The notes: generated by a model not told the origin, from the sequence alone. 64,000 bases of DNA from Limnobacter sp. CACIAM 66H1 (GCF_001601825.1 NZ_LUJK01000011.1:1-64000); one strand, 5' to 3'. Positions 26,974 to 36,420 are shown, counted from the stretch's first letter. Translations and numbers: made by a program.

Positions 26974-28413
26974 TTAGACGATTTTTTTCAATACTGTAAC
27001 AACTTTTTCGAACACTGTGCCATAGGGAGCGCGAAGCAGGGGCGCAGCGTTGAATCTGGATTGCTCCAAGACCGGTTTGAGTTGAGACATGGCATTGAAC
27101 CCCACCAAACCGTGATAGGCACCCATACCACTGGCACCCACGCCGCCAAATGGCATGTGATCGTTCAGCACATGCCACATGGCGTCGTTTACCGTGACAC
27201 CACCCGACACGGTTTGACTCAATACCAGTTCCTTTTCAGCCTGTTTGCTGGCAAACAAATAAAGCGCAATCGCTCTTTCTTTGGATTGCACCTGAGCCAC
27301 AGCCTCCTCGAGTGTCCGATACGCCAGAATTGGCAGAATGGAGCCAAATACTTCTTCCTGCATCACGCGCATATCCGCACTTGGATTGATGACGAGGGTT
27401 AAAGGAAACTTTTTGGCTGCTGGCTCGAACACCTCGTGAGCCGGATTAATCTCGATGATTTCAGCCCCCTTTTTCCGGGCATCGTCTACGAGATCGCGCA
27501 AACGCGCCATGTGCTTGGAGTTGATGACGCACGACACGTCGGGATTGTTTCGAATAGTGGGATATTGTTTGTGGGAGGCTCGCTTGACCTCGGAGATGAA
27601 GCGCCTGAGCTGACTTTCATGCACCATGGCGTAATCGGGTGCTACGCACACCTGCCCCGCATTGATCATTTTACCGTGAGCTGCACATGCAGCGGCCTGC
27701 GCCACATTGCCGCTGGGCGCAACAATCAAGGGGGACTTCCCCCCCATTTCCAGGGTCACCGGGGTCAGGTTCTCGGCTGCCGCCTTGGCCACCAGACGCC
27801 CTACCCTTTGCGAACCTGTGAACAACAAATGGTCAAAAGGCAGGCGAGAAAAAGCCTCTGCAACAGTTTCATCACCCTCGATCACGGCCACGTGCTCTTC
27901 ACCGAAATTGTTTTCTAGCAATCGGGCCATGAGTGCCGAGGTTCTCGGGCTGTACTCGCTGGGTTTCAGCATGCAGCAATTGCCCGCAGCCAGCGCTGAA
28001 GCCAGGCCTGCAAAACTGAGATACACCGGAAAATTCCACGGTGTAATAATGCCAATAACGCCCAAAGGCTGGGGTTTGATATACGAGACCGACGGGCGAA
28101 GTTGTAGTGGCGTGGGCACTTTGCGTGGCTTCATCCACAAACCCACATGCTTGCGACTGTGCCTGACAGCAGACAGGCTACTGACGATGTCGAGCATGGT
28201 TGATTCGTGGCGGGAACGATGGCCGAAGTCTTCCGACATGGCGTCGATCAACTCACTTTCATTGCGAAGAATGATTTCTTCAAGCAATTCGAGGTTGCTG
28301 ACTCGCTCTTGTTTGCTGGGGTGGGGATTGGCCCGGTAGGTTCGCTGTTGGCAATCGAACACATCCTGCAATCGTCCACTGACCAGTTGTAGGTTATCGA
28401 CTCGATCCAACAA
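26974..28413 (-). CDS. Coniferyl-type aldehyde dehydrogenase
   Basis: A 479-residue NAD(P)-dependent aldehyde dehydrogenase. The catalytic cysteine is in GQVCVAPDYA, as in coniferyl aldehyde dehydrogenases, and the glutamate is in LEMGGKSP. The cofactor-binding segment is FTGSQRVGR and the C-terminal region has PFGGVGASGMGAYHG. The substrate could be coniferaldehyde or a fatty aldehyde. A weak palindrome lies 32 bases upstream of the start. The downstream gene is ParA. Confidence 0.9.
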   Translation of the reverse strand: MLDRVDNLQLVSGRLQDVFDCQQRTYRANPHPSKQERVSNLELLEEIILRNESELIDAMSEDFGHRSRHESTMLDIVSSLSAVRHSRKHVGLWMKPRKVPTPLQLRPSVSYIKPQPLGVIGIITPWNFPVYLSFAGLASALAAGNCCMLKPSEYSPRTSALMARLLENNFGEEHVAVIEGDETVAEAFSRLPFDHLLFTGSQRVGRLVAKAAAENLTPVTLEMGGKSPLIVAPSGNVAQAAACAAHGKMINAGQVCVAPDYAMVHESQLRRFISEVKRASHKQYPTIRNNPDVSCVINSKHMARLRDLVDDARKKGAEIIEINPAHEVFEPAAKKFPLTLVINPSADMRVMQEEVFGSILPILAYRTLEEAVAQVQSKERAIALYLFASKQAEKELVLSQTVSGGVTVNDAMWHVLNDHMPFGGVGASGMGAYHGLVGFNAMSQLKPVLEQSRFNAAPLLRAPYGTVFEKVVTVLKKIV

Positions 28414-28444
28414 TCAACTCTCCATATCAATGAGGTTTGATTGT

Positions 28445-28475
28445 GAGGGCGCTAACAGTTGTACACAACCCCCTC
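28445..28475. promoter_or_regulatory. Weak nested palindrome upstream of the aldehyde dehydrogenase
   Basis: GAGGG (28445-28449) pairs with CCCTC (28471-28475) around GTTGT-ac-ACAAC (28458-28469). It lies 32 bases upstream of the - strand start codon at 28413 and may be an operator. Weak evidence. Confidence 0.25.
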
Positions 28476-28495
28476 AAATGAACTGTGTTGAAATG

Positions 28496-28525
28496 AAAAA
28501 ACGGGCCGATAAAGCCCGTTTTTTT
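28496..28525 (-). terminator. Rho-independent terminator (bidirectional)
   Basis: ACGGGC (28501-28506) pairs with GCCCGT (28514-28519) and is flanked by A and T runs on both sides. On the - strand it follows the RND transporter gene by about 30 bases and most likely ends that operon. Confidence 0.85.
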
Positions 28526-28552
28526 CAATAACTTACTAATTACTTACAAAAA

Positions 28553-30892
28553 CTACACCTTCTCACCGCGGCGATCAAGGAAGTAGGCCAAAGCGGGCAG
28601 GAAGACTACAGCACCCACCATGTTCCACAAGAACATGAAGGTGAGCAGCAAGCCCATGTCAGCCTGGAACTTGATGGGCGAGAATGCCCAGGTGGCCACA
28701 CCGATGCCCAGGGTAAGACCGGTAAATACCACAGCTTTACCAGTGGACTTCAAGGTCTCGAAGTAAGCGTCAGCAAATGGCATACCCTCTTTCAAGTACT
28801 CCTCAAGCTTGCCATAGATGTAAATGCCGTAGTCCACACCAATACCGACACCCAGCGCAATCACCGGCAAAGTAGCCACTTTCACGCCAATGCCCAGTGC
28901 GACCATCAGCGCTGAACACAACAGGGAGGTGAGCGCCAGAGGGGCAATAATACAGATGACCGTGCGCACCGAACGGAAGGCCAGCCAAACCAGAATAGCC
29001 ACCACACCGTAAACCCAGATCAGCATCTCGGTTTGGGCGCGCTCCACCACTTCATTGGTCGCTGCTTCAATACCGGCGTTGCCCGCTGCGAGTTTAAACA
29101 CAGCATCACCAGTGTCGTTCTTGGCAATAAAGTCTTCGGCTGCAGCCACGACACGCTTCAAGGTGTCGGCTTTGTGATCTTCAAGGAACACAATGATTGG
29201 CATGAAAGAACAGTCAGAACTGAACAAACCGTCAGAGAGGTTCATGCCACTGATGGTGCCGTTCAACACAAACTGGTTTCGGTTCAATGCATTCCATTTC
29301 AAGTCGCCTTCGCTGTAAGCACTGATGACGAACTTGGAACGGTCGGCCAGAGAAATACTGCTTTGCACCCCGGGTACCTGTTCAATGGTCCACTGGAACA
29401 AATCCACAGCCGCCAGCGTGTTGTACTTGATACAACCGTCCATCTCGGTTTCAACCATGACCACAAATACATCAGTACTTGTCGAGTAGTTGTCGGTCAC
29501 ATACGCGTTGTCCAGGTTGTAGCGCGAATCCGCGCGCAACTCGGGGGCACCCTTGTCAAGGTCACCAATTTGTACGTTGGCATTGCCCCACAGGCCCACC
29601 GCCAACAAGGCCAAAGCAACCGCCAATGCACCTTTGGCCATTTTGGCCTGTGCAAAACCAGCCAGAAAGTGCCACAACTTGTTGCTGCCAGATTCCTCTT
29701 GCTGCAACTTCGCCACCGCCTTTTCGTCGACACCGACGTAGCTCATGATCAAGGGCAGCAAGACCAGGTTGGTGAGAATGATGACCGCAACACCCACTGA
29801 CGCTGCAATCGCCAAATCGCGAATCACGGGAATGTCGATCACCATCAGAGTCGCGAAGCCGAAACCATCGGACACCAACGCAGTTAGACCGGCAATGTAC
29901 AAGCCACGGAAGGCCAAACGGGCTGAGTCTAGCCTGTTGTGCCCCTCACCTTGCTTGTGGGCGATGGCACCCACAATTTGCACACCATGGCTTACACCGA
30001 TCGCGAACACCAGAAAAGGCACCAACATGGAGTAAGGATCGAGCCCCATGCCCATGGCATTGAGCAAGCCCAACTGCCAAATAACCGCAATGATTGAACA
30101 GACCAGTGTGGCCAAGGTGCTTTTTATACTGCGGGAATAGAAAAACAACATGACCAAAGTGATGAGCACCGCGATGCCAAAAAACATCACCACCTGTGTT
30201 GCACCTTCAATGAGGTCACCTACAATTTTCGCGAAACCAGTGACCCTAATTTCAATTTTGTCGGAATTGAATTCATTGCGAAGTTCAGTTTCGATGCGCT
30301 CGGAGAACTCTTTGTAGTCCAGACGCTTGCCAGTTTCCGGGTTAATTTCCAGCAAAGGCAGATACACAATTGTGCTTTTGAAGTCGTTGCCCACCAAGCG
30401 ACCAATTTGCCCGGAAAGCTCAACGTTCTGGCGCACCAGTGCGATGCTTTCAGCATCACCGTTGTAGGTGGCAGGAATGACCTGCCCACCCTCAAGGCCT
30501 TCCTCAGTCACCGAAGTCCAACGCACGTTGGCAGTCCAAAGCGATGCCATTTCCGGACGATTCACACCAGGAATGTAAAAGGCCTTGTCGGTCACCTGCT
30601 TCAGGGTTTCAAGGTACTCGGCATCAAAAATATCGCCTTCCTTGGTTTGTACCGTGACGCGTACCACGTTACCGAGACTGGTGAGATCAGCACGGTTTTC
30701 AAGAAAGTTCACCACAAACTCGTGGTTGGTTGGGATCATTTTTTCAAAGCTGGCCGCCACTTTCAGTTGCGTGGCCTGCCAGGCGAGCACGATCGTCGCG
30801 ATCAACATCAGAAGCATCACCACGGGGCGTTTGCTGAAAATCAATCGTTCGGCCAAAGGGGCTTTGGTTTTTGTTGAGTCTGGAGAAGTCAT
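28553..30892 (-). CDS. RND/MMPL family transporter
   Basis: A 779-residue inner-membrane protein of the hydrophobe/amphiphile (HAE3-like) RND group. A single helix near residue 30 is followed by a periplasmic loop (about 40-240), then a bundle of helices including 'VMFFGIAVLITLVMLFFYS', a second large loop and a final bundle ending RRGEKV. The 12-helix two-fold repeat with a sterol-sensing-like segment fits. The driving force would be the proton gradient. It is the last gene of an operon with YCF48, DUF1329 and DUF1302 genes; together they may move a lipid or other hydrophobic substance through the envelope. Confidence 0.88.
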   Translation of the reverse strand: MTSPDSTKTKAPLAERLIFSKRPVVMLLMLIATIVLAWQATQLKVAASFEKMIPTNHEFVVNFLENRADLTSLGNVVRVTVQTKEGDIFDAEYLETLKQVTDKAFYIPGVNRPEMASLWTANVRWTSVTEEGLEGGQVIPATYNGDAESIALVRQNVELSGQIGRLVGNDFKSTIVYLPLLEINPETGKRLDYKEFSERIETELRNEFNSDKIEIRVTGFAKIVGDLIEGATQVVMFFGIAVLITLVMLFFYSRSIKSTLATLVCSIIAVIWQLGLLNAMGMGLDPYSMLVPFLVFAIGVSHGVQIVGAIAHKQGEGHNRLDSARLAFRGLYIAGLTALVSDGFGFATLMVIDIPVIRDLAIAASVGVAVIILTNLVLLPLIMSYVGVDEKAVAKLQQEESGSNKLWHFLAGFAQAKMAKGALAVALALLAVGLWGNANVQIGDLDKGAPELRADSRYNLDNAYVTDNYSTSTDVFVVMVETEMDGCIKYNTLAAVDLFQWTIEQVPGVQSSISLADRSKFVISAYSEGDLKWNALNRNQFVLNGTISGMNLSDGLFSSDCSFMPIIVFLEDHKADTLKRVVAAAEDFIAKNDTGDAVFKLAAGNAGIEAATNEVVERAQTEMLIWVYGVVAILVWLAFRSVRTVICIIAPLALTSLLCSALMVALGIGVKVATLPVIALGVGIGVDYGIYIYGKLEEYLKEGMPFADAYFETLKSTGKAVVFTGLTLGIGVATWAFSPIKFQADMGLLLTFMFLWNMVGAVVFLPALAYFLDRRGEKV

Positions 30893-30922
30893 TGTTGTGT
30901 TGCGTCCGTGTGTTGGGTCCGT

Positions 30923-32095
30923 TTATTTGAATTCAGACAGGGGCAAGGTTTTGAAACCACGCAGACCCGCCAACAGAATTTCTTGATCATTCAATTGCAC
31001 CACACTGGCGGAGGGCAACTTGTCAGCACGACGTGTGACCTGAATGGAGCGGAAGTCATCGGTGCTACGCGCCAAAATACCGCGCGACCCCACCACCACC
31101 ATGGAACCATCGGCCAGCACGGTTGCGCCGCTGAAGGTTTCTCGCAAGTTGGTATTTACTTCTTCCCATTGCTCACCTCCGAAAGGCAAGCGGAATGCGT
31201 GACCACGCAAGCCGACGGCGACTACAGTGCGGGTGTCGGGCGCTTCCATCAATGCAAACACTGAACCGTCGTAGTCGATTTTTTTGTTGGTCCAGGTTTC
31301 GCCTTCATCAGCGCTCACCAACACTGTACCCTGCTCGCCAGCCACCCAGATTTCTCCGGTTTTGGAAAGCAGCATGGTGTTCAAATGATAGTTGTTGGGG
31401 TTATTGGTGCGGTCGCCCAGATAAACCCAGCTTGCACCTTGGTCGGTACTTTTCAGCAACTGTCCGTAAGCGCCCGCCACAAATACATTGCCATTGCCAT
31501 TCACAATCACATCCAGCAGTGGCTTGGAGGGGCCCACTTCAAGGTCGCCTTGCGCGGTGTCCACCACAAATGCAGCTTCTTCGGCGGCCACTTCCAATGC
31601 CTCGCGCACATCTGCGGGTGCGTTATCAGGAAGGTTGTCCACTTGTTCTTGCAAGGCATCTGCCTTGGCTTGCGCGATATCGAGCACAAACTGATTAATG
31701 GTTCCACCATCGATCAACTTGACCCAGTTCACACCACCATCTTCAGTTTTCAGTACTACACCGTCGTGACCCACTGCATAACCCACGGCCTCATTCGCAA
31801 AGGCCACCGAGGTCAAGGTCACTGACACAGGCACCTTGCCTGCAGTCCAGGTTTGTCCGTTGTCTTCGCTTTTCAAAATTTGACCGAACTCGCCCGCCGC
31901 AAACAGATTTTTACCGACACGCTCGACATCAATCAGCAGGGAACGGGTTGCATTCACGCTCGGAATTGCAGGTATTTGAAGCAGGTCAACTTTGGCTGTC
32001 GACAAACTGCCATAGGTGATCAAACCTGCGCACAGCATGGCACCCAGTAGCAGCGTGGAAGCCGCCTTGTTGGAAAAACGATTCCGGAGAAACAT
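30923..32095 (-). CDS. YCF48-like beta-propeller protein
   Basis: A 390-residue exported protein with a signal peptide ending near STAKV. It has repeated Asp-box sequences (SEDNGQTW, TEDGGVNW, STDQGASW, SADEGETW) typical of YCF48/BNR beta-propellers. Its place between DUF1329 and RND genes is a common combination in hydrocarbon- or steroid-degrading bacteria, where it may serve as a periplasmic assembly or adaptor factor. A strong AAGGATC ribosome-binding site precedes the ATG. A terminator-like hairpin lies upstream (32114-32150). Confidence 0.88.
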   Translation of the reverse strand: MFLRNRFSNKAASTLLLGAMLCAGLITYGSLSTAKVDLLQIPAIPSVNATRSLLIDVERVGKNLFAAGEFGQILKSEDNGQTWTAGKVPVSVTLTSVAFANEAVGYAVGHDGVVLKTEDGGVNWVKLIDGGTINQFVLDIAQAKADALQEQVDNLPDNAPADVREALEVAAEEAAFVVDTAQGDLEVGPSKPLLDVIVNGNGNVFVAGAYGQLLKSTDQGASWVYLGDRTNNPNNYHLNTMLLSKTGEIWVAGEQGTVLVSADEGETWTNKKIDYDGSVFALMEAPDTRTVVAVGLRGHAFRLPFGGEQWEEVNTNLRETFSGATVLADGSMVVVGSRGILARSTDDFRSIQVTRRADKLPSASVVQLNDQEILLAGLRGFKTLPLSEFK

Positions 32096-32113
32096 TGAAG
32101 ATCCTTTGAAATT

Positions 32114-32150
32114 AAAAAAGGCTACAAAGGGACCATGCCCCCTTGTAGCC
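32114..32150 (-). terminator. Intergenic terminator within the RND operon
   Basis: On the - strand, GGCTACAAggggg-loop-cccTTTGTAGCC (arms about 32120-32130 and 32140-32150) is followed by six T residues. It sits between the DUF1329 stop and the YCF48 start. It should stop or attenuate transcription, giving less YCF48-RND than DUF1302/DUF1329 message. Confidence 0.75.
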
Positions 32151-32166
32151 TGAATTTACTTAGCTA

Positions 32167-33534
32167 TTACTGAACGCCGAGTCGACGCAGGCCAGCCGGC
32201 GTGTAGTTGGCGCGGTCTGGTGTGAAGTCGAATACGAAGGGCTGTTCTGCTTCATTGGTCAAACCAATGGTGAGGTAACGGCCCGCTTGCAAGTCGTACA
32301 AGACTTCAGCAGCGTAGAAAGGAACCATTTCGTTGTAGTACTGAATGTTGTGGGCTTCAGCCACGCGCCACAATGCGCCCTTGCCATCGTAGTGATCGAT
32401 GATGGAGGCTTGCCAGTTGTCTTCGTTCACGAAGAATACACGCTTGGCGTAAATATGGCGTGCATCGCTCTTCAAGGTTGCTTCCACTTCCCACACGCGG
32501 TGCAACTCATAGCGCAGGTGCTCTGGGTTCATGTGCAGTGGCTGGTGGATTTCCTTGTAAGTCAGCTTGTTGCTGGCCAAACGATAGGAGTTGTACGGAA
32601 TGTACATTTCCTTCTTGCCTTTCAACTTCCACTCATAACGGTCTGGCGCGCCATTGAACAAATCGTAGTTATCGGTTGTACGCAAGCCGTCAGCCGCTGT
32701 ACCTGGTGAGTCGTAGGCCACTTGAGGTGCGCGACGAACACGACGCTGACCCGCGTTGTACTGCCATGCACGGCGACCTTCAGTAACCTGGTCCAGTGTG
32801 TCGTGCACCAGCAATACGTTGCCGGACACAGAAACAGGGCTCTTCAGGATTTGATAGAAGTAGAAGTTGATGTTGTCATCTTCGCCAGCCTTGTAAAAAT
32901 TAGGCAGGTTGCGCGGGAACACCAGGGTGTCTTCAATGCGGTTAATAATGAAGGTGCCATCGCGCTCAACAGGTACTTGAACGAAATCGCGCTTGGCTGC
33001 ACCACCGCGATAACGGGTCAGGTGGTTCCAGATGACCTCAACACCATTTTGTGGAATTGGGAAAGGAATGGCCTGCTCGAAACCAACCACGGAGTTACCG
33101 TTGTTTTCAGTTTTGGCGTTGGTTGCGTTTTTCTTGGCTGCGTCCAACACTTTCTTGGGGTAAGCCGTTGTGCGGTGGGTTTTGTACACATTCATTTTGA
33201 ATGTGGGGTACTTTTTCAGCATTTCCAGCTGACCTGGTGACAGGTTGGCCTTGTACTGATCCGCATTGGCACCAGTGATGGTGAACAATGGCTTCTCATT
33301 GGCAAACGGGTCTACCAAGTGTTGCCCTGGCTTGTAGCCCGCTGGTGCCTTGGTGAGGCCACCGGTGTAGGCTGGAATGGTGCCAGCGGCGTTGCCCGCT
33401 TTTTCAGCACCAAATTCAGTCAGGGTTGTGCCCAGCTTTGCCGCTTCTTGCGCGCTGACAGCCGCTTGCGCGGTGCCAACAGCAAACAAGCTTGCCAGAG
33501 CCAGTGCTGTGAGCTTTGTTTGAAACTTCAACAT
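32167..33534 (-). CDS. DUF1329 family periplasmic/outer-membrane protein
   Basis: A 455-residue protein with a signal peptide ending in AQAAVSAQ. The family has segments such as AGKAAGTIPAYTGGL and FPIPQNGVEVIWNHLTRYRG, both visible here. The family fold has been likened to Lol-type carriers, which is consistent with binding of a hydrophobic ligand. It is paired with the DUF1302 gene just upstream (27-base gap), the normal arrangement in this family. Confidence 0.92.
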   Translation of the reverse strand: MLKFQTKLTALALASLFAVGTAQAAVSAQEAAKLGTTLTEFGAEKAGNAAGTIPAYTGGLTKAPAGYKPGQHLVDPFANEKPLFTITGANADQYKANLSPGQLEMLKKYPTFKMNVYKTHRTTAYPKKVLDAAKKNATNAKTENNGNSVVGFEQAIPFPIPQNGVEVIWNHLTRYRGGAAKRDFVQVPVERDGTFIINRIEDTLVFPRNLPNFYKAGEDDNINFYFYQILKSPVSVSGNVLLVHDTLDQVTEGRRAWQYNAGQRRVRRAPQVAYDSPGTAADGLRTTDNYDLFNGAPDRYEWKLKGKKEMYIPYNSYRLASNKLTYKEIHQPLHMNPEHLRYELHRVWEVEATLKSDARHIYAKRVFFVNEDNWQASIIDHYDGKGALWRVAEAHNIQYYNEMVPFYAAEVLYDLQAGRYLTIGLTNEAEQPFVFDFTPDRANYTPAGLRRLGVQ

Positions 33535-33561
33535 AAAAATTCCTCCAGTGTGTCTCTGTTC

Positions 33562-35373
33562 TTAGAATGAGTAAGATGCGCTCAAAGAGATGAAATCGCG
33601 GTCGCGAAGTACATCGTAATCAGCTGCATTGGTGAACGTGGTGTAGTTGATTGATGCACGGGTGTTGGCATCAAATTCAAAACCCAATCCCAAACCAACC
33701 GACTGCCGGCCTTCGTTGAAGGCCTGACCTGGCTCCGGCGAATAGCCGTCTACGTCATGGGACCACACGATGCTTGGAATCAAATCAGTACCCAAGAAAA
33801 CGTCGCGATAAGTCGCTTGGGTTCTCAAGCGGTAACCCCAAGAGAACTCAGTCACAAAACCATTGAAATTGTTACCTGGATCTTGAGCGCCACCGAACAC
33901 TGCGTTCCGTCCGTAGCGAATTCCCCCATTCCGAATATCGGGCAACCCATCTACAAAGACCGCTGCAACCTCACCTACGAAAGCGACTTGACTAGACCCC
34001 AAGGCCCGGTCAAAAGTTTTGATAAAGGTGTTTTGAATTTGCGTCACATCAAACCGATCGAATCCGTTTACAACAGTTCCGTTAGGAGCGCTTGCAATCC
34101 TGTTGCGCAAATCTGCGGGAGCAGTGATTCCAAAGAAAGGGGCGCCCGTTGGCTGACCAAGTGTCAAACCAGCACGCAGCAGGTCGGTCGCGTTAATTTG
34201 AATTGGCAAGTCTTGAGTCATGGATGCCTCGCCCGACCATGCCCAGCCACCCACGTTTGTTGCAAAACTGGCTCCGAAGACTTTAATATCTTCAGGGTAG
34301 TCTGCGACGTAACGGGACTGAGAAGTAGGGCCAAATGTAGGCGCTGGAACCGCTCCTTTAAACAAACTAGCCATCGGCAATCTGCTGTGATACTGCATAG
34401 CGTAGACACCGAGCTCTGCATCCAAAGATTCAAAATAACTACGGAGTGCTAGACCAAACTGGCCACCATCATCAGGCTGGCGATCCAACCCTCGATTGAT
34501 GAAGAACCCGCCTGGGAAGTTTTGCTGATCAGGCGCAGAAGAAAGGAACGCAAGTCGCCCACAACCATCAGCCAAGAAATCCGCAGTTGAGAAAAATGTA
34601 CCGCAACCTTCGGGTACAGTTTTACGCCACTTCAATTGAACAAAACCTTCGAGACTGGTAGTGTCAGTGACACCTAAGTTAGCGTACAACATTTCAGCTG
34701 GAGTAAAGCCCTCTTTCAATTCCGCCCCGGGGCGGCGGAATGCTGAAACGTCAATCGTATTCAAACCAGCAATTGGGCTCAAAATAAAGGTGCTTTCACC
34801 CCAGCTGATGACTTGTTTACCTAGACGCAAATCAAGCGGCATTCCACCTACATTGGTGTTGATATAACCAAAGGCATCCAATACGTCAACACCGTCAAAA
34901 CGCGCATATGGGTGGAAGCCGTTATCATCCAATCTGCGATTTGGAGTGTTACTTGTTGGCTCATGACCGTGGAATACATCTTTTTGATTCAACGTGTGGT
35001 CATAGAACCACTTAACGCGCGTGAAGAAACCATAATTGTCCTTCTTCAATTCAAAGTCGTGAACGCCTTTGATAATGGTCGAGAAGGTATCGCCCTTTTG
35101 AAAGTTCAAATTTCCGTCATCGCCGGTGTTAGACGCTCCGGTCCCAGTAATTCCTTCAGCGTTTCTATTCGCAGGCCCATAAAGCGCCCTATCCTGCCCC
35201 TCAACACGGAAACTGGTACCCGCCGATACGGTGGAGTTTACGCTAAGGTCAAAATCACCAATCTGAAAATTGGCAGCCTGTACAGGCATTACAGCCGCGG
35301 CAAATAGCCCTGCTGCGATCATGTTGCGCACGGCAACGTGTGTTCTTGTTTTAGTAAAAGAATGTTTGTTCAT
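33562..35373 (-). CDS. DUF1302 family outer-membrane protein
   Basis: A 603-residue protein with a signal peptide ending MPVQAA. The mature part alternates in the way of beta-barrels and ends with a terminal aromatic residue (SLSASYSF), as expected for an outer-membrane barrel inserted by the BAM complex. DUF1302 proteins are usually next to DUF1329 proteins, as here. The first gene of the operon, it has a 376-base leader/promoter region upstream, which holds a possible leader peptide. Confidence 0.92.
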   Translation of the reverse strand: MNKHSFTKTRTHVAVRNMIAAGLFAAAVMPVQAANFQIGDFDLSVNSTVSAGTSFRVEGQDRALYGPANRNAEGITGTGASNTGDDGNLNFQKGDTFSTIIKGVHDFELKKDNYGFFTRVKWFYDHTLNQKDVFHGHEPTSNTPNRRLDDNGFHPYARFDGVDVLDAFGYINTNVGGMPLDLRLGKQVISWGESTFILSPIAGLNTIDVSAFRRPGAELKEGFTPAEMLYANLGVTDTTSLEGFVQLKWRKTVPEGCGTFFSTADFLADGCGRLAFLSSAPDQQNFPGGFFINRGLDRQPDDGGQFGLALRSYFESLDAELGVYAMQYHSRLPMASLFKGAVPAPTFGPTSQSRYVADYPEDIKVFGASFATNVGGWAWSGEASMTQDLPIQINATDLLRAGLTLGQPTGAPFFGITAPADLRNRIASAPNGTVVNGFDRFDVTQIQNTFIKTFDRALGSSQVAFVGEVAAVFVDGLPDIRNGGIRYGRNAVFGGAQDPGNNFNGFVTEFSWGYRLRTQATYRDVFLGTDLIPSIVWSHDVDGYSPEPGQAFNEGRQSVGLGLGFEFDANTRASINYTTFTNAADYDVLRDRDFISLSASYSF

Positions 35374-35431
35374 GTAGCCCCCAAATAATTATCGAGTCAG
35401 CAGACGAAACACGCCTGCGATTGCCGAACGG

Positions 35432-35497
35432 TCCTCAGACTGAGGATGTCGGAAAATCAACTGAAAAATCGAATAGTTGTTCCGGCCTGCAACAGGC
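35432..35497. other. Two hairpins in the leader of the DUF1302 operon
   Basis: TCCTCA-gac-TGAGGA at 35432-35446 and GCCTG-caa-CAGGC at 35485-35497 can form hairpins between the candidate leader peptide and the DUF1302 start. Neither is followed by a T tract on the - strand. The rest of 35374-35749 holds AT-rich sequence with a weak promoter and no other gene I can support. Confidence 0.4.
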
Positions 35498-35508
35498 GCG
35501 AACCAACC

Positions 35509-35547
35509 TTATGGGGAACTTCGAGAACCTTGAGAAAAATAAGACAT
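35509..35547 (-). CDS. Candidate 12-residue leader peptide
   Basis: On the - strand an excellent ribosome-binding site GGAGGTGAC abuts the ATG of a 12-residue frame, MSYFSQGSRSSP, ending in TAA. It lies 135 bases upstream of the DUF1302 start, with two hairpins between. It may be a regulatory leader; the peptide is serine-rich. Chance occurrence cannot be excluded. Confidence 0.35.
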   Translation of the reverse strand: MSYFSQGSRSSP

Positions 35548-35683
35548 GTCACCTCCAGTAATTGCACCTTGATTGATGCTTTTTGCTAATTTTTTGCTTA
35601 GTGTAAAGCAGCTTTCCAAAAAATAAAACCGTAATTACAGTTTTAATAATTTAGAGCGCCTTATCTAAAAATGTACCACCGGA

Positions 35684-35712
35684 GTAACATGAAATGTTGC
35701 GCGAATTGTCAA
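35684..35712 (-). promoter_or_regulatory. Weak promoter upstream of the DUF1302 operon
   Basis: On the - strand, TTGACA (35707-35712) is followed after 17 bases by TGTTAC (35684-35689), which matches the -10 consensus at three positions. It lies about 310 bases upstream of the DUF1302 ATG and would include the leader peptide in the message. Confidence 0.3.
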
Positions 35713-35749
35713 TAGTCGCAATTTAGTAGTAATTTCACTACAGGGCTTG

Positions 35750-36409
35750 TCAGGACTCGATTCCGAGGTATCGACTTACCACATTCTGAATTCGCGTTTC
35801 GAATTCCTGGGTGCGAAATTTAACAGGGCCCGCATCACGCAGGCGGGCATTGTGAAGCGCACCGTAGACGACCTGAATGGCGAAAGCCAAGGCCCGCAAG
35901 GGATCTGGGTGAACGGCGCTGTCGATGTGCGGCAGCAGAGGCTTTGAAACTGTGGTGATGAAACCGAAACCCACATCTCGCATGGGAGTGGATTCAATGA
36001 AGCCCTTGGATTCGCGAATAAACGCTTCAGTCAAGATTGAACTGTATTCACCCTGAAAAATACCGACTAGAAAACTGACTACTTCGTCGCAAATCAGTTT
36101 ACCTTCCACACCCACCCAGTTGCGGTCATCAAATTGACTGGCAGCGCTCATGAGCAACTCCTGGCAGCTCTCGGCGATCAAGGCGTCGAAGTAACTTTCT
36201 TTGTCTTCAAACCGGCTGTAGAACGAACCCACGGTGCAACCCGCTTCAGTGCAGATGTCTTTGATTGAAATTTCCTCAAGCACACGGGTGTGCAAGAGCT
36301 TGCGCCCGGCTTTGAGCAGGTCGTGCCGCTTTCGAAGGCTGCGGGCCTGCATGGCTGGGCGCACACCTTGTGTATTTTCTACAGCTTCAGCTTTGGCTTG
36401 ATTTTTCAC
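35750..36409 (-). CDS. TetR/AcrR family regulator
   Basis: A one-domain HTH regulator; the DNA-binding segment runs from LLHTRVLEEISIKDI through EAGCTVGSFYSRFEDKES, a classical TetR HTH. The start is not certain: an in-frame codon at 36454 would overlap a terminator-like hairpin, so I prefer the GTG at 36409 (219 residues); an ATG at 36352 is also possible. It lies upstream of the DUF1302-DUF1329-YCF48-RND operon, same strand, and probably controls it in response to a ligand. Confidence 0.85.
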   Translation of the reverse strand: MKNQAKAEAVENTQGVRPAMQARSLRKRHDLLKAGRKLLHTRVLEEISIKDICTEAGCTVGSFYSRFEDKESYFDALIAESCQELLMSAASQFDDRNWVGVEGKLICDEVVSFLVGIFQGEYSSILTEAFIRESKGFIESTPMRDVGFGFITTVSKPLLPHIDSAVHPDPLRALAFAIQVVYGALHNARLRDAGPVKFRTQEFETRIQNVVSRYLGIES

Positions 36410-36420
36410 TGGAAATAAGA

